Assembly (NCBI RefSeq): GCF_030161415.1
Contig: NZ_BSSU01000004.1
Coordinates: 62,001 to 126,000 of the forward strand
Length of the DNA stretch: 64,000 nucleotides
Source of the DNA: Thalassotalea eurytherma
GTDB lineage: Bacteria > Pseudomonadota > Gammaproteobacteria > Enterobacterales > Alteromonadaceae
Direction: 5' to 3'
Within the stretch, counting starts at the first letter, position 1; each line of letters starts with the position of its first letter. Positions 39,602 to 49,625 of this stretch are shown piece by piece. Position numbers and translations under genes: made by a program. Below the pieces are notes generated by a model. It did no database searches. It worked only from the letters and a program-made list of their open reading frames with translations, and was not told where the DNA came from.

Positions 39602-41392
39602 TTAGTTATCCATCTTAAGTACAGCTAAAAACGCTTCTTGAGGCACTTCCACATTGCCTAACTGTTTCATGCGTTTCTTACCATCTTTCTGTTTCTGTAA
39701 AAGTTTCTTCTTACGTGAAATATCACCACCATAACACTTTGCGGTTACGTTCTTACGCATCTGTTTTACCGTAGTACGCGCAATAACGTTATTACCAATT
39801 GCTGCTTGAATAGCAATATCAAACATTTGACGGTGAATTAACTCTTTTAATTTCTCTACTAAGCTTCGACCACGAGCAACAGAGTTAGTTCTATGTGTGA
39901 TCATTGCAAGCGCGTCAACTCGGTCACCGTTAATCATTACATCAACGCGCACCATGTCTGCTGCTTGGAAACGAATAAAGTGATAATCAAGCGATGCATA
40001 ACCACGAGAAGTTGATTTCAATTTATCAAAGAAATCCATCACTACTTCAGCCATTGGGATTTCATAGGTAACAGCGACTTGATTACCGTGATATACGATA
40101 TCTTTCTGCATACCACGCTTTTCAATACATAACGTAATGACGTTACCTAAGTGTTCTTGTGGTACAAGAATATTTGCTTGCACGATAGGCTCACGAATTT
40201 CTTCAATATTATTAATTGGAGGCAATTCACTTGGGTTATCAATCATAAGGCTTGTACCGTCAGTACAGGCTACTTCATAGTTTACTGTTGGCGCCGTTGT
40301 GATTAAATCAAGGTCATATTCACGTGCTAGGCGTTCTTGAATAATTTCCATGTGGAGCATACCCAGGAAACCAATACGGAAGCCGAAACCTAATGCTGAT
40401 GAGTTTTCTGGTTCGAAGAATAACGAAGCATCATTTAAGCTAAGTTTGTTCAGTGCATCACGGAAGTTCTCATAATCGTCTGAACTAATTGGGAAAATAC
40501 CAGCATAAACCTGTGGCTGAACCTTTTTAAAACCTGGTAAAGCGTCAGTTGCTTCCTTCTTCGAGATAGTGATGGTATCGCCCACTGGCGCACCGTGAAT
40601 CTCTTTAATACCAGCGATAATAAAGCCAACTTCACCAGTTTTTAGAACACCAGTTTCCGTTTGTTTCGGTGTAAATATACCCACTTTATCGATAATATGA
40701 GTTTGTCCTGTAGACATTACTACCATCTTATCACCTTTGCGTACTTCGCCATTCATAACACGAACGAGAGAGACAACGCCTTGGTAGTTATCGAACCATG
40801 AGTCGATAATCAATGCTTGCAAATTAGCATCTGGGTCACCTTCTGGTGCAGGAATATTTTCAACAATACATTCGAGCACATCTTCGATGCCAATCCCTGT
40901 TTTAGCCGAACAAGGAACGGCACCTGTCGCATCAATACCAATAATGTCTTCAATTTCTTCACATACGCGATCAGGATCGGCTTGTGGCAAATCAATTTTA
41001 TTTAAAATCGGTAGTACTTCGAGATCCATTTCAATTGCGGTATAGCAGTTCGCAACGGTTTGCGCTTCAACACCTTGACCGGCATCGACGACTAATAAGG
41101 CACCTTCACATGATGCTAAAGAACGTGAAACTTCATAAGAGAAGTCAACGTGACCAGGCGTATCGATAAAGTTTAACTGGTAAGTTTCACCGTCTTTAGC
41201 TTTGTAGTCTAAGGTAACACTTTGCGCTTTAATGGTAATGCCACGCTCACGTTCCAAGTCCATTGAGTCAAGAACTTGTGCTTCCATTTCACGTGCTGTT
41301 AAGCCGCCACAATGTTGAATCAAACGATCAGATAAAGTTGATTTACCGTGATCGATATGGGCGATGATTGAAAAGTTTCTAATATGCTTCAT
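39602..41392 (-). CDS. lepA: Elongation factor 4
   Basis: Translational GTPase that acts on stalled or assembling ribosomes. 596 residues against 599 in E. coli. G1 [10 protein letters not shown]3 DTPGH and G4 NKID are intact. The C-terminal domain unique to LepA is present ([25 protein letters not shown]). It heads lepA-lepB-rnc-era-recO-pdxJ-acpS, a run of seven genes with spacing of 9 bp or less or with overlaps. The 249 bp upstream hold no gene that I can see and would carry its promoter. Confidence 0.97.
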   Translation of the reverse strand: MKHIRNFSIIAHIDHGKSTLSDRLIQHCGGLTAREMEAQVLDSMDLERERGITIKAQSVTLDYKAKDGETYQLNFIDTPGHVDFSYEVSRSLASCEGALLVVDAGQGVEAQTVANCYTAIEMDLEVLPILNKIDLPQADPDRVCEEIEDIIGIDATGAVPCSAKTGIGIEDVLECIVENIPAPEGDPDANLQALIIDSWFDNYQGVVSLVRVMNGEVRKGDKMVVMSTGQTHIIDKVGIFTPKQTETGVLKTGEVGFIIAGIKEIHGAPVGDTITISKKEATDALPGFKKVQPQVYAGIFPISSDDYENFRDALNKLSLNDASLFFEPENSSALGFGFRIGFLGMLHMEIIQERLAREYDLDLITTAPTVNYEVACTDGTSLMIDNPSELPPINNIEEIREPIVQANILVPQEHLGNVITLCIEKRGMQKDIVYHGNQVAVTYEIPMAEVVMDFFDKLKSTSRGYASLDYHFIRFQAADMVRVDVMINGDRVDALAMITHRTNSVARGRSLVEKLKELIHRQMFDIAIQAAIGNNVIARTTVKQMRKNVTAKCYGGDISRKKKLLQKQKDGKKRMKQLGNVEVPQEAFLAVLKMDN

Positions 41393-41641
41393 TTATTTAA
41401 CTTTCTAACTTATGTTGTAGCGATAACTCTATTGCAAATTAAGTTATCGACGGGCGAGAGTATGTTACTCACACCGAGAATCCGGATAATGGTTGCGAAT
41501 TATAAACAAAAATAGAGGGCTATTCTTCTTTTTTCGAAAGGATAAGTGTTTTTATTGACCAAAAAATGTAAATAGCTTTGTCTAAAGCGACTATTTATAA
41601 TAAATCAGGTGAAATTGAGAGGAAAATGAGGCGGAATCTTC

Positions 41642-42118
41642 TTAAAGCTGTATTTGCTGAACAACACCTGCCTCTATTTTTTCAACTAAGTATGGCGTTA
41701 AACTTTGTTGATTGTTTTGCTTGTTCTCTAATCGTTGTGCCAAACGATATCCTAAATAACCACCGAAAAGACCAAATGCAATTGAAAAAAGTTCATGGCT
41801 TTGCGCTGCAATCGTTGTTTGACCTATACCTGAAAACGTAATTAAAAAGAGTAATGGCAAACCGTATACGCGGGCTAAACTAGCCAGTAATTTATCTTGC
41901 GGGATTGCGATCTTGACTTTATCGCCAATAGACAGTGCGGATGAAAAATTTCGTGTAGATAAACGTAGGGAAAGACTTTTTTGAGGGAAAGCTTTCGCCA
42001 CTTGACCGCTGCCGCAGTTATCTACCTGTTGGCAACTAGAACAGGTAGATTTAATTTCACTTGTTACGTCAACCCATTCGTTACCTATTTGGTTGACGGT
42101 GGCAACTTCTGTGATCAC
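41642..42118 (-). CDS. rseC: SoxR-reducing/sigma-E regulatory protein RseC
   Basis: 158-residue inner-membrane protein with an N-terminal domain carrying a Cys cluster (CSSCQQVDNCGSG) and two membrane helices (about 83-125). RseC has a minor effect on sigma-E and is linked to the Rsx/Rnf redox system in E. coli. A GTG start overlaps the rseB stop by four bases (GTGA), so it is translationally coupled. Last gene of rpoE-rseABC. Confidence 0.92.
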   Translation of the reverse strand: MITEVATVNQIGNEWVDVTSEIKSTCSSCQQVDNCGSGQVAKAFPQKSLSLRLSTRNFSSALSIGDKVKIAIPQDKLLASLARVYGLPLLFLITFSGIGQTTIAAQSHELFSIAFGLFGGYLGYRLAQRLENKQNNQQSLTPYLVEKIEAGVVQQIQL

Positions 42119-43074
42119 TGTGGGCTCTGCACTTTAAACTGAACTGATTCAGCCATTAATTGAGCGGTTGCTGCAGGTATTTTACCAACGACACTGACTT
42201 CAAAACCATTACGTACCTGATTATAGACTAACGTTGCGCCATCACGCACATATTCTGGCGCACTTTGCTTAGCATTACTTTGCGTCACATAAACAGAAAC
42301 ATCGACAAGACCATCGCTAAACAACATAAATTCAGCCGGTTGTTTCGTCAGGCTAATTCGATGGCGATTAACACGTTTACGTTCAAACCCTTGTGGTAAC
42401 CAGTTCACACGCCAGTTTAGTTCTAATTCACTATTGGCACTTGGAATATCAACAACATTAGGTAATGTCATCTCACCAATTTGCGTCAGTTGACTAGGCA
42501 TATTTTCAGGTAATTCAAGATAGGTAAATTGCACTTGCTCTAACAATTGCCCTTTCGCCGTTAAGACAGCGAGTTTCAATAACATACCCGACTCTTCATC
42601 TAACCAAACCCAGTGTCCTAATCTATGAGGGTCTTTAGAAACAATACGAATAAGCTGTGCAGCACGACCAAGTATACGAGAACGACCAACCGAGACAAAG
42701 TCGTAGTAGTCACTTAACTCGTCAATATTGCCTGACAAAATTGCTGGAATAGGGCCTGAAATTTGATTAGTAACAAGCGAGTACGCCGGTAAACCAGGCT
42801 CAATATAACTGACAATTTCCCCCTTACGAAGAATATCCTTTCGAGGACCATTTAGCAGCGACAATATTTCTAACTGCTCACCTTGCTCATTGATACCATG
42901 AGCCCAGTGGTAGGGTTCTGCTTGATTATTTTTGACGACAACAAATGCTGTTGAGAAGTGACGTTGATTAAGGGTTTCAGAAAGGCGGTTCAACCAGACA
43001 CTAGCGTCCTGGTTTTCATTTGCTATTGAGCCAAATGAGCTCAATAGCAAACAGCAAGCTAACACATACTTCAT
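42115..43074 (-). CDS. rseB: Sigma-E regulatory periplasmic protein RseB
   Basis: 319 residues with a Sec signal peptide (YVLACCLLLSSFGSIANE). RseB binds the periplasmic part of RseA and shields it from DegS until lipopolysaccharide or outer-membrane protein signals arrive. Two domains are visible: the large lipid-binding N-terminal domain and the smaller one from about residue 220 (NWLPQGFERKR). Its ATG overlaps the rseA stop by one base (TAATG). Confidence 0.94.
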   Translation of the reverse strand: MKYVLACCLLLSSFGSIANENQDASVWLNRLSETLNQRHFSTAFVVVKNNQAEPYHWAHGINEQGEQLEILSLLNGPRKDILRKGEIVSYIEPGLPAYSLVTNQISGPIPAILSGNIDELSDYYDFVSVGRSRILGRAAQLIRIVSKDPHRLGHWVWLDEESGMLLKLAVLTAKGQLLEQVQFTYLELPENMPSQLTQIGEMTLPNVVDIPSANSELELNWRVNWLPQGFERKRVNRHRISLTKQPAEFMLFSDGLVDVSVYVTQSNAKQSAPEYVRDGATLVYNQVRNGFEVSVVGKIPAATAQLMAESVQFKVQSPQ

Positions 43075-43682
43075 TAATGATTTTCTACTTCGTCTTCTTT
43101 ATCTTGTTCAGATAACTGTTTAGTTTGTTGTGTTTGAGATAATAACTTAATTTGTTGCTGATGATCAGCAAGTAATGCTTGGAAACGTCTTTGTTGTTCA
43201 ACGTAAGCTTGTTTCTGAGACACACTAGGTTGGCTAACGTTGTAACTTACAGGACTTGTAATACCAGAAATCGGTTGAGTTTGAGCAACTTGGCTAGGTG
43301 AAAATGGTTCGTTCTGAGACACGTTTTGTTGAACACCTAAAATCATTAAACCTGCGGCAGAAGCGGCAATAGCGACTTGGCCAACGGGCTTCACAAACTG
43401 AACTAAATTTGATTTGATTTTTTCAGAGAACGACTGAGTAGCTTTAGGCGCTAACACAGTAGGTTCTTGAGCAATAGCGGCAGCAATGCTTTGTGAAACA
43501 TCAATCAACGGCTCTTGCGATGTTTCATTACGAATGGCATCACCAGTAAGGTGATACTGCGTCCAAGTATCAGACAATGTTTCATCAGCTAAGATTGCAT
43601 CTAACTGCGCTTCAATATCGTCGATATTATCAAGCTCGTTATCTACAATTGCCGACATTGTCTCAAACTTATTTTCACTCAT
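43074..43682 (-). CDS. rseA: Anti-sigma-E factor RseA
   Basis: 202-residue single-pass membrane protein that holds RpoE inactive and is degraded by DegS and RseP under envelope stress. The N-terminal anti-sigma domain (MSAIVDNELDNIDDIEAQLD, TWTQYHLTGDAIRN) is cytoplasmic; one membrane segment lies at about residues 97-115 (VAIAASAAGLMILGV), and the periplasmic tail is Gln-rich. Co-transcribed with rpoE, 22 bp apart. Confidence 0.94.
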   Translation of the reverse strand: MSENKFETMSAIVDNELDNIDDIEAQLDAILADETLSDTWTQYHLTGDAIRNETSQEPLIDVSQSIAAAIAQEPTVLAPKATQSFSEKIKSNLVQFVKPVGQVAIAASAAGLMILGVQQNVSQNEPFSPSQVAQTQPISGITSPVSYNVSQPSVSQKQAYVEQQRRFQALLADHQQQIKLLSQTQQTKQLSEQDKEDEVENH

Positions 43683-43704
43683 AAATTTTACCTTATTCTC
43701 TTTA

Positions 43705-44286
43705 TTAACGTCGAAGTAACGGTCTAATTTGTTTATCTACAGCTTCACGTGCTCTAAAAATTCTAGATCTAACCGTGCCTACTGGACAATCCATTTCAAT
43801 CGCTATCTCTTCATAGCTTAAACCATCTAGTTCACGTAATTTAATTGCAACTCGCAAATCTTCTGGTAATTTTTCAATCGTACGAAATAACACTTCTTGT
43901 ATTTCGTCCGTCAATAATAGCTTTTCTGGTGAAGCACTTTCTCTTAACACATCTGAGCTATCGTAAACTTCCGCGTCTGCCACATCGATATCGGCAGGGC
44001 TTGTCGGTTTTCTACTGTTTGCTACTAAATGGTTTTTCGCACAGTTAACCGCTATACGATAAAGCCATGTGTAAAACGCACTATCACCTCTAAAGTTCGG
44101 TAACGCACGATACGCTTTAATAAAGGCCTCTTGCACTATATCCGCGACATCGCTTTGGTTCTTAACATAACGAGAAACTAAACTAGCAACCTTATTTTGA
44201 TACTTGGTTACAAGTAAGTTAAACGCATTTTTGTCACCACGTTGTACCTTTTCAACCAACAATTGGTCAACGTTCTGTTCGCTCAT
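43705..44286 (-). CDS. rpoE: RNA polymerase sigma-E factor
   Basis: Extracytoplasmic-function sigma factor for envelope stress. The ATG at 44286 gives 193 residues (E. coli 191) and the expected MSEQ start; an in-frame GTG six codons upstream is rejected. Region 2 (YQNKVASLVSRYV, DIVQEAFIKAYRAL, FRGDSAFYTWLYRIA) and region 4 (RELDGLSYEEIAIEMDCPVGTVRSRIFRAREA) are nearly identical in pattern to E. coli RpoE. A sigma-E-type promoter lies 64-91 bp upstream, so it probably autoregulates. nadB is divergent. Confidence 0.97.
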   Translation of the reverse strand: MSEQNVDQLLVEKVQRGDKNAFNLLVTKYQNKVASLVSRYVKNQSDVADIVQEAFIKAYRALPNFRGDSAFYTWLYRIAVNCAKNHLVANSRKPTSPADIDVADAEVYDSSDVLRESASPEKLLLTDEIQEVLFRTIEKLPEDLRVAIKLRELDGLSYEEIAIEMDCPVGTVRSRIFRAREAVDKQIRPLLRR

Positions 44287-44349
44287 CTGAGCCTGTTCTC
44301 CCACATACTACTAATTTGTTTAAAAGTTGGCTCAAAGCAAACGCACAAG

Positions 44350-44377
44350 TTAGGACTATGATAATTATAGAAAGTTC
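44350..44377 (-). promoter_or_regulatory. Sigma-E promoter of rpoE-rseABC
   Basis: On the minus strand GAACTT (44372-44377), a 16-bp spacer and TCCTAA (44350-44355). The E. coli sigma-E consensus is GAACTT, 16 bp, TCTGA. The site is 64 bp before the rpoE start, as expected for autoregulation. Confidence 0.75.
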
Positions 44378-44490
44378 GAAAAAATTTAATAATTTTTTAT
44401 ATTTTGTATTAATCGCTATTAATTCTATGCCTTTTTACATGAATTAACGGTAAAATAATTCTTATTATAGTACCCGAATTTCTTTGATAT

Positions 44491-46086
44491 ATGAATCAAC
44501 AACATAATTGTGACGTATTAATTATCGGTAGTGGCGCTGCCGGTCTGTCACTTGCCCTACATTTAGCAAAACATGCTGACGTCATTATCTTAAGCAAAGG
44601 CCCTGTAACAGAAGGCTCTACTTATTATGCTCAAGGCGGTATTGCAGCTGTTTTTGACGAAAATGATTCCGTTGAGTCACATGTTGAAGACACGTTAATC
44701 GCTGGTGCAGGCATTTGTAACAAAGAAGCGGTTGAATTTACGGCAAGAAATGCAAAAGATTGCATGGAATGGTTAATTAACCAAGGTGTAGATTTTGATC
44801 ATGAATTAGATGAAGACGGCGAAAAACGCTATCACCTTACCCGCGAAGGTGGTCATTCTCACCGTCGCATTCTTCATTCAGCTGATACTACAGGTAAAGC
44901 AATTCAAACGACACTTGTTGAACGAGTTAAAGCCCACACTCGTATTCGTGTTTTTGAACGATTCAACGCAATTGATTTAATTACCGAAAGTCAAAATGAC
45001 AGCAAAGCATGTATCGGCGCTTACATCTGGAATCGTAATAGCGAAAAAGTGGAAAGTATTCACGCTAAAAAAATTATTTTAGCGACGGGTGGTGCAAGCA
45101 AAGTTTATCAGTACACCTCAAACCCTGATGTTGCCAGTGGCGATGGCATTGCAATGGCTTGGCGAGCAGGCTGTCGTGTTGCCAACATGGAGTTTAACCA
45201 ATTTCACCCTACTTGCTTATTTCATCCCAAAGCCGGTACGTTTTTATTAACTGAAGCTCTTCGTGGTGAAGGTGCGATCCTACGTCGCCCAGATGGCAGT
45301 CGTTTTATGCCGGAGTTTGACGAGCGTGCTGAATTAGCACCACGCGATATTGTGGCTCGTGCCATTGATTTTGAAATGAAGCGTTTAGGTGCTGACTGCA
45401 TGTTTTTAGATATTAGTCATAAAAGTGCTGACTTTATTCAACAGCATTTTCCTAATATTTATGAAAAGACCCGTGCGCTTGGTATGGACATGACCAAAGA
45501 GCCCTTACCTGTTGTTCCTGCAGCCCATTATACCTGTGGCGGCGTAATGATTGATAAGCATGGTAAAACAGATATCGATAACCTATATGCAATTGGTGAG
45601 GTTTCTTATACTGGTTTACATGGCGCAAATCGCATGGCAAGCAATTCATTGTTGGAATGTTTAGTGTACGCAAGAGCGGCAGCACTTGATATTGAGTCAT
45701 CAATCAACCATCAGAGTAAGTATAAAAAACTACCAAAATGGGATGAATCTCGAGTAACAGATTCTGACGAAGAAGTCGTTATTCAGCATAACTGGCATGA
45801 ACTACGTTTATTTATGTGGGACTATGTCGGCATTGTTAGAACGACAAAACGCTTACAACGCGCATTGCACCGCGTTGAGTTACTACAGCGAGAAATCGAC
45901 GAGTACTACACCAACTTTAAAGTTAGCAACAACTTACTTGAGCTTCGAAATTTAGTACAAGTAGCAGAACTAATTATCCGTTCAGCGATGCAACGTAAAG
46001 AAAGTAGAGGGCTTCATTACACACTCGACTTCCCTAACTTAGAAGAAGATGCAACCGAAACAGTCATTTCACCTAAACAACATTAG
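44491..46086 (+). CDS. nadB: L-aspartate oxidase
   Basis: Oxidises L-aspartate to iminoaspartate for NAD synthesis, using FAD and oxygen or fumarate. 531 residues, close to E. coli (540). FAD dinucleotide motif [26 protein letters not shown], the catalytic region [24 protein letters not shown] and the [10 protein letters not shown]-terminal FAD contact are all present. It is divergent from rpoE, the classic gammaproteobacterial arrangement. Its 3' end overlaps the convergent ygfX-like gene by 14 bp. Confidence 0.96.
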   Translation: MNQQHNCDVLIIGSGAAGLSLALHLAKHADVIILSKGPVTEGSTYYAQGGIAAVFDENDSVESHVEDTLIAGAGICNKEAVEFTARNAKDCMEWLINQGVDFDHELDEDGEKRYHLTREGGHSHRRILHSADTTGKAIQTTLVERVKAHTRIRVFERFNAIDLITESQNDSKACIGAYIWNRNSEKVESIHAKKIILATGGASKVYQYTSNPDVASGDGIAMAWRAGCRVANMEFNQFHPTCLFHPKAGTFLLTEALRGEGAILRRPDGSRFMPEFDERAELAPRDIVARAIDFEMKRLGADCMFLDISHKSADFIQQHFPNIYEKTRALGMDMTKEPLPVVPAAHYTCGGVMIDKHGKTDIDNLYAIGEVSYTGLHGANRMASNSLLECLVYARAAALDIESSINHQSKYKKLPKWDESRVTDSDEEVVIQHNWHELRLFMWDYVGIVRTTKRLQRALHRVELLQREIDEYYTNFKVSNNLLELRNLVQVAELIIRSAMQRKESRGLHYTLDFPNLEEDATETVISPKQH

Positions 46087-46597
46087 CTTGCTGTATTTGT
46101 TTAACGATTCGCGTTAAACGTCGATAGTCATCATCGCTCACACTATCTTTAAAGACAAACCATGCCACTTTGTGGTTGGTTTGTTTGTCTTGTACCAAAA
46201 ATAACACACCCCACCAATAAATTAAGCTATCAGCCAACACCTGATGTTTTCTCATACCGGCATCTTCTTTTTTGAGGCTGCCAACGAGCACTTGCGTTAA
46301 CTCGCCTGTTGCTGATATTACAAATGCTTGATTAATCAACGATGGATATAACCATTGAGATTTTAAATGGCAGAAAACGTAAAGCTTTAGGAAAAGGTGA
46401 TATTGATAGGTAATGTGAAACAAAAACCAGCATAAAAAATAACCGAAAATGAAAAACGGTAAGGTCTGCGCTGTAGTGCTAACCGCTACTATCAAGCCAT
46501 AGAGTAAATGTAAGGCAACGAGTAGCGGAATCTTTGAATAGGTAATTGATATATTATGCTTTTCTAGCGCACATGAGGATATGTTTAACCATGTCAT
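46073..46597 (-). CDS. ygfX: YgfX family membrane protein
   Basis: 174 residues, two membrane segments (about 22-58) followed by a soluble part ending in a [16 protein letters not shown] helix. This is the toxin-like partner family of SdhE (YgfX/CptA); in E. coli it was reported to affect cell division and is co-encoded with sdhE. It overlaps sdhE by 44 bp in a different frame, so the ATG at 46597 is the only reasonable start. The sequence is diverged; family identity rests mostly on position and topology. Confidence 0.75.
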   Translation of the reverse strand: MTWLNISSCALEKHNISITYSKIPLLVALHLLYGLIVAVSTTAQTLPFFIFGYFLCWFLFHITYQYHLFLKLYVFCHLKSQWLYPSLINQAFVISATGELTQVLVGSLKKEDAGMRKHQVLADSLIYWWGVLFLVQDKQTNHKVAWFVFKDSVSDDDYRRLTRIVKQIQQANVV

Positions 46598-46808
46598 TTA
46601 ATGCTGCATCCTTACAGATTTGGTGCCCCATAAACCAAGCGAACAGGTCGGGATCATCACACTCTAATAATCGCTCAAATGTTAATTTTTGCTCATCTGA
46701 TAAATCATCAAAAGAATTATCAACAAATGGTAAAAACAAAACATCAAGCTCTAACATGCCACGACGACAGGCCCAACGTAACCTCGCCTTATTGTTACTT
46801 AACGACAT
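46554..46808 (-). CDS. sdhE: FAD assembly factor SdhE
   Basis: 84-residue factor that promotes covalent flavinylation of the succinate dehydrogenase flavoprotein. The RGxxE motif is present (RRGMLELD), along with LPFVDNSFDDLSDEQKLTFERLLECDDPDLFAWFMG-like helices. The start at 46808 (MSLSNNKARL) has AAGGAT just upstream; a longer frame to 46859 is rejected because homologues begin at this point. It overlaps the ygfX-like gene and is divergent from ygfZ, as in E. coli. Confidence 0.94.
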   Translation of the reverse strand: MSLSNNKARLRWACRRGMLELDVLFLPFVDNSFDDLSDEQKLTFERLLECDDPDLFAWFMGHQICKDAALNDMVKHILMCARKA

Positions 46809-46946
46809 AAGTATCCTTTGAAATATGTAACAATTTAAAAATTGATTCAATTCTATCAATTTAATTAGAAAAAAACTTGTTCAAGCTTGTTTTTTTTCAC
46901 TTTACCCTCACTCTATAGGTATTAAAGTAAAGCATAAGTGAAAGCT

Positions 46947-47900
46947 ATGACAAAAGCGTTACCTACATTAGAGCAATTGCCTGATATCTTTAGCCTAAAT
47001 CTAAACCAAATGGCTGCTATAAGCTTAATTGGTGAAGAAAATAGTCACTACTTGCAAGGGCAAGTCACTTGTGACGTATTATCACTCGACGAAGCCAAGT
47101 TGCTTAACGGTGCACATTGTAACGCTAAAGGTAAAGTGTTTAGCGTTTTTAGGCTCTTTAACTATCAAGATAAGCATCTACTATTGCAGCCAAAAGCAAC
47201 ACTTGATGTCTCGCTAAAAGAATTACAAAAGTTTGGCGTATTTGCCAAAGTAGAAATCAGCCAAGAAGACACACTTAACTTTTACGCATTATGTGGTAAA
47301 CAAAGTGGCGATGAAATTGCGAAAATGGTAGCTGCTGTACCTGATAACCTAACCCCTGTTATTACAGAAAATGGTATCTGTGTTATATACATTGGCGGAA
47401 GCATCCCTCGCTATATTATTGCTACCACTAAAAGTTTTGATGACGTTATACCAAGTGAAATTGAAGCGCTTGATGAAAAGGTTTGGGAGTTATTGGAAAT
47501 CAATGATGGTTTTCCACACTTAGATACTCAGCATACTGATCAGTATGTACCTCAAATGTTAAACCTTCAGGCGATTGGCGCGATTAGTTTTAATAAAGGT
47601 TGTTACTTAGGCCAAGAAACAGTTGCTCGTATGCAATACCTTGGCAAAAACAAGCGAGCGCTTTTTTCATTAAGCGCTCAGTCAAGCGACCAGCTTGACA
47701 CAATTACCAGTGTAGAGCAGAAATTAGGTGAGAACTGGCGAAAAGCCGGTGATGTTTTAGCTTATTATCAAGCTGACAGTGGCGACGTATTTGTTCAAGC
47801 GGTATTAGCGAGTGATATTGAAAATGACACTTCGTTAAGAGCTAAGGAAGTTGATTCGCTGATTTGCCAAATTAAACCTTTACCTTATTCATTAACTTAA
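46947..47900 (+). CDS. ygfZ: tRNA-modifying/folate-binding protein YgfZ
   Basis: Folate-dependent protein needed for function of certain Fe-S enzymes such as MiaB. About 317 residues of the GcvT-like fold; the defining Cys is in KGCYLGQETVAR. N-terminal LNLNQMAAISLIGEENSHYLQGQVTCD matches the family. The ATG at 46947 is preferred, but a GTG three codons upstream cannot be excluded, as neither has a strong ribosome-binding site. slyD follows 11 bp later on the same strand. Confidence 0.92.
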   Translation: MTKALPTLEQLPDIFSLNLNQMAAISLIGEENSHYLQGQVTCDVLSLDEAKLLNGAHCNAKGKVFSVFRLFNYQDKHLLLQPKATLDVSLKELQKFGVFAKVEISQEDTLNFYALCGKQSGDEIAKMVAAVPDNLTPVITENGICVIYIGGSIPRYIIATTKSFDDVIPSEIEALDEKVWELLEINDGFPHLDTQHTDQYVPQMLNLQAIGAISFNKGCYLGQETVARMQYLGKNKRALFSLSAQSSDQLDTITSVEQKLGENWRKAGDVLAYYQADSGDVFVQAVLASDIENDTSLRAKEVDSLICQIKPLPYSLT

Positions 47901-47911
47901 AAGAGAAACCT

Positions 47912-48400
47912 ATGAAAATTGAACAAAATAAAGTTGTGATTATGCATTACGCGGTATCTGACAGCGAAGATACATTAATCGACAGCTCATACGATCACAG
48001 CCCTTTAGCGATCATTCAAGGCACAGGTTACTTAATTCCTGGCTTAGAAAAAGCATTAGATGGGCATGAAGCAAAAGACACTTTTGAGGTTTCAGTTGCC
48101 GCTGCTGATGCATATGGTGAGCGCTTTGATGACTTAGTTCAAACAGTTTCTCGTGAGTTGATGCAAGGCATTGAAGATCTTGAAGTAGGCTCACAATTGC
48201 GTGCGTCTACCGATCAAGGTGAACAAACGGTTATTGTTGTTGACGTCACTGACGAAGAAATTACCGTAGACGGTAATCACCCTTTAGCGGGTCTTGACTT
48301 GAAGTTTGATGTTGAGATTTTAGAAGTGCGTGATGCGACTGAAGAAGAATTAGCTCACGGTCATGTGCATAATGAAGAAGGTTGTGGGCACGAACATTAA
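47912..48400 (+). CDS. slyD: FKBP-type peptidyl-prolyl isomerase SlyD
   Basis: 162 residues: FKBP domain interrupted by the IF chaperone domain (about 70-125), with YLIPGLEKALDGHEAKD characteristic of SlyD. The tail is rich in His and Cys (HGHVHNEEGCGHEH), shorter than that of E. coli but suited to binding nickel or other metals. It would act as folding helper and metallochaperone in the cytoplasm. A strong terminator follows 29 bp after the stop. Confidence 0.93.
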   Translation: MKIEQNKVVIMHYAVSDSEDTLIDSSYDHSPLAIIQGTGYLIPGLEKALDGHEAKDTFEVSVAAADAYGERFDDLVQTVSRELMQGIEDLEVGSQLRASTDQGEQTVIVVDVTDEEITVDGNHPLAGLDLKFDVEILEVRDATEEELAHGHVHNEEGCGHEH

Positions 48401-48426
48401 TTCGTCTTTTAACACAGCTTAATCAA

Positions 48427-48458
48427 AAAAGCCCGATGCATAATACATCGGGCTTTTT
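48427..48458. terminator. Bidirectional terminator between slyD and oadB
   Basis: AGCCCGATG (48430-48438), seven-base loop, CATCGGGCT (48446-48454), with As before and Ts after. It serves slyD and the convergent oad operon. Confidence 0.88.
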
Positions 48459-48484
48459 GTTTACATGAATTAAGCGTTCAACAA

Positions 48485-49615
48485 CTAACCCACTAAGGCA
48501 AGCAATATACCAGCAGCAACTGCTGAACCAAGCACACCTGCTACATTTGGCCCCATCGCATGCATCAATAAAAAGTTATGTGGATTAGCCTCTAATCCAA
48601 CCTTGTTTGCCACTCGAGCAGCCATAGGCACCGCAGAAACACCAGCCGCACCAATCAATGGATTAATGGGTTGCTTAGACAATTTATTCATTACTTTAGC
48701 CATCAGTACACCTGAAGCCGTACCGATTGAAAATGCCACCGCACCTAAACCTAAAATACCTAAGGTTTCAACATTTAAGAACTTGTCAGCTTGAAGCTTT
48801 GAACCAACACCTAATCCTAAGAAAATAGTCACGATATTGATCAATTCGTTCTGTGCCGTTGAACTTAAACGATCAACAACACCACATTCGCGCATGAGGT
48901 TACCTAAACAGAACATACCAACGAGTGGTGTAGCCGCTGGCAAGAAGAAAATCGACATCATCAGTACACCTAGTGGGAATACTATTTTTTCGACTTTCGT
49001 TACATGACGAAGTTGTGCCATTTCAATCTTACGCTCTTCTACATTGGTAAACGCTTTCATAATTGGCGGCTGAATGATTGGCACTAACGCCATATATGAG
49101 TATGCGGCAACAGCAATGGCACCTAAAAGCTCAGGCGCTAATTTAGAGGCAAGAAATATCGCTGTCGGACCATCTGCGCCACCAATAATTGCGATTGCAG
49201 AAGCATCTTGCAAACTAAATTCAAAGCCTGGTATTGCGTTCAATGCAATAGCACCAAACAACGTAGCAAAGATACCAAATTGAGCCGCGGCGCCTAGAAA
49301 TAACATTTTAGGGTTAGCGATCAATGGCCCAAAGTCGGTCATTGCGCCAACACCCATGAAAATTAGTAACGGGAATATTCCCGTATCGATACCAGCGTAA
49401 TAGACATAGTGCAACAAGCCACCAACTTCAGAGAAACCTGCAAGTGGGACGTTTGTTAAAATTGCACCAAAACCTATTGGTAACAATAATAATGGTTCAA
49501 AGTTTTTTGCGATAGCTAAGTAAAGTAATCCAAAACCAACCAACATCATGATGACTTGATCAGTTTCAAAGTTTGCTAAGCCTGTCGACATCCATAAGGT
49601 ATGTAACTGCTCCAT
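48485..49615 (-). CDS. oadB: Na+-translocating oxaloacetate decarboxylase subunit beta
   Basis: Membrane subunit that decarboxylates carboxybiotin and exports Na+. 376 residues with nine or more hydrophobic segments and the family motifs [28 protein letters not shown] (Na+-binding Asp) and [14 protein letters not shown]. It is the last gene of oadG-oadA-oadB. The complex couples oxaloacetate breakdown to a sodium gradient, in keeping with a marine organism. Confidence 0.95.
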   Translation of the reverse strand: MEQLHTLWMSTGLANFETDQVIMMLVGFGLLYLAIAKNFEPLLLLPIGFGAILTNVPLAGFSEVGGLLHYVYYAGIDTGIFPLLIFMGVGAMTDFGPLIANPKMLFLGAAAQFGIFATLFGAIALNAIPGFEFSLQDASAIAIIGGADGPTAIFLASKLAPELLGAIAVAAYSYMALVPIIQPPIMKAFTNVEERKIEMAQLRHVTKVEKIVFPLGVLMMSIFFLPAATPLVGMFCLGNLMRECGVVDRLSSTAQNELINIVTIFLGLGVGSKLQADKFLNVETLGILGLGAVAFSIGTASGVLMAKVMNKLSKQPINPLIGAAGVSAVPMAARVANKVGLEANPHNFLLMHAMGPNVAGVLGSAVAAGILLALVG

Positions 49616-49625
49616 AATGCTTCCC

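Noticed and set aside
41578-41841. 87-codon plus-strand open frame
   Set aside because: Antisense to the 3' end of rseC without ribosome-binding site or recognisable domain.
46873-46900. Palindromic CTTG/CAAG run between sdhE and ygfZ
   Set aside because: Mostly poly-A/poly-T with a four-base stem; neither a terminator nor an operator can be supported.
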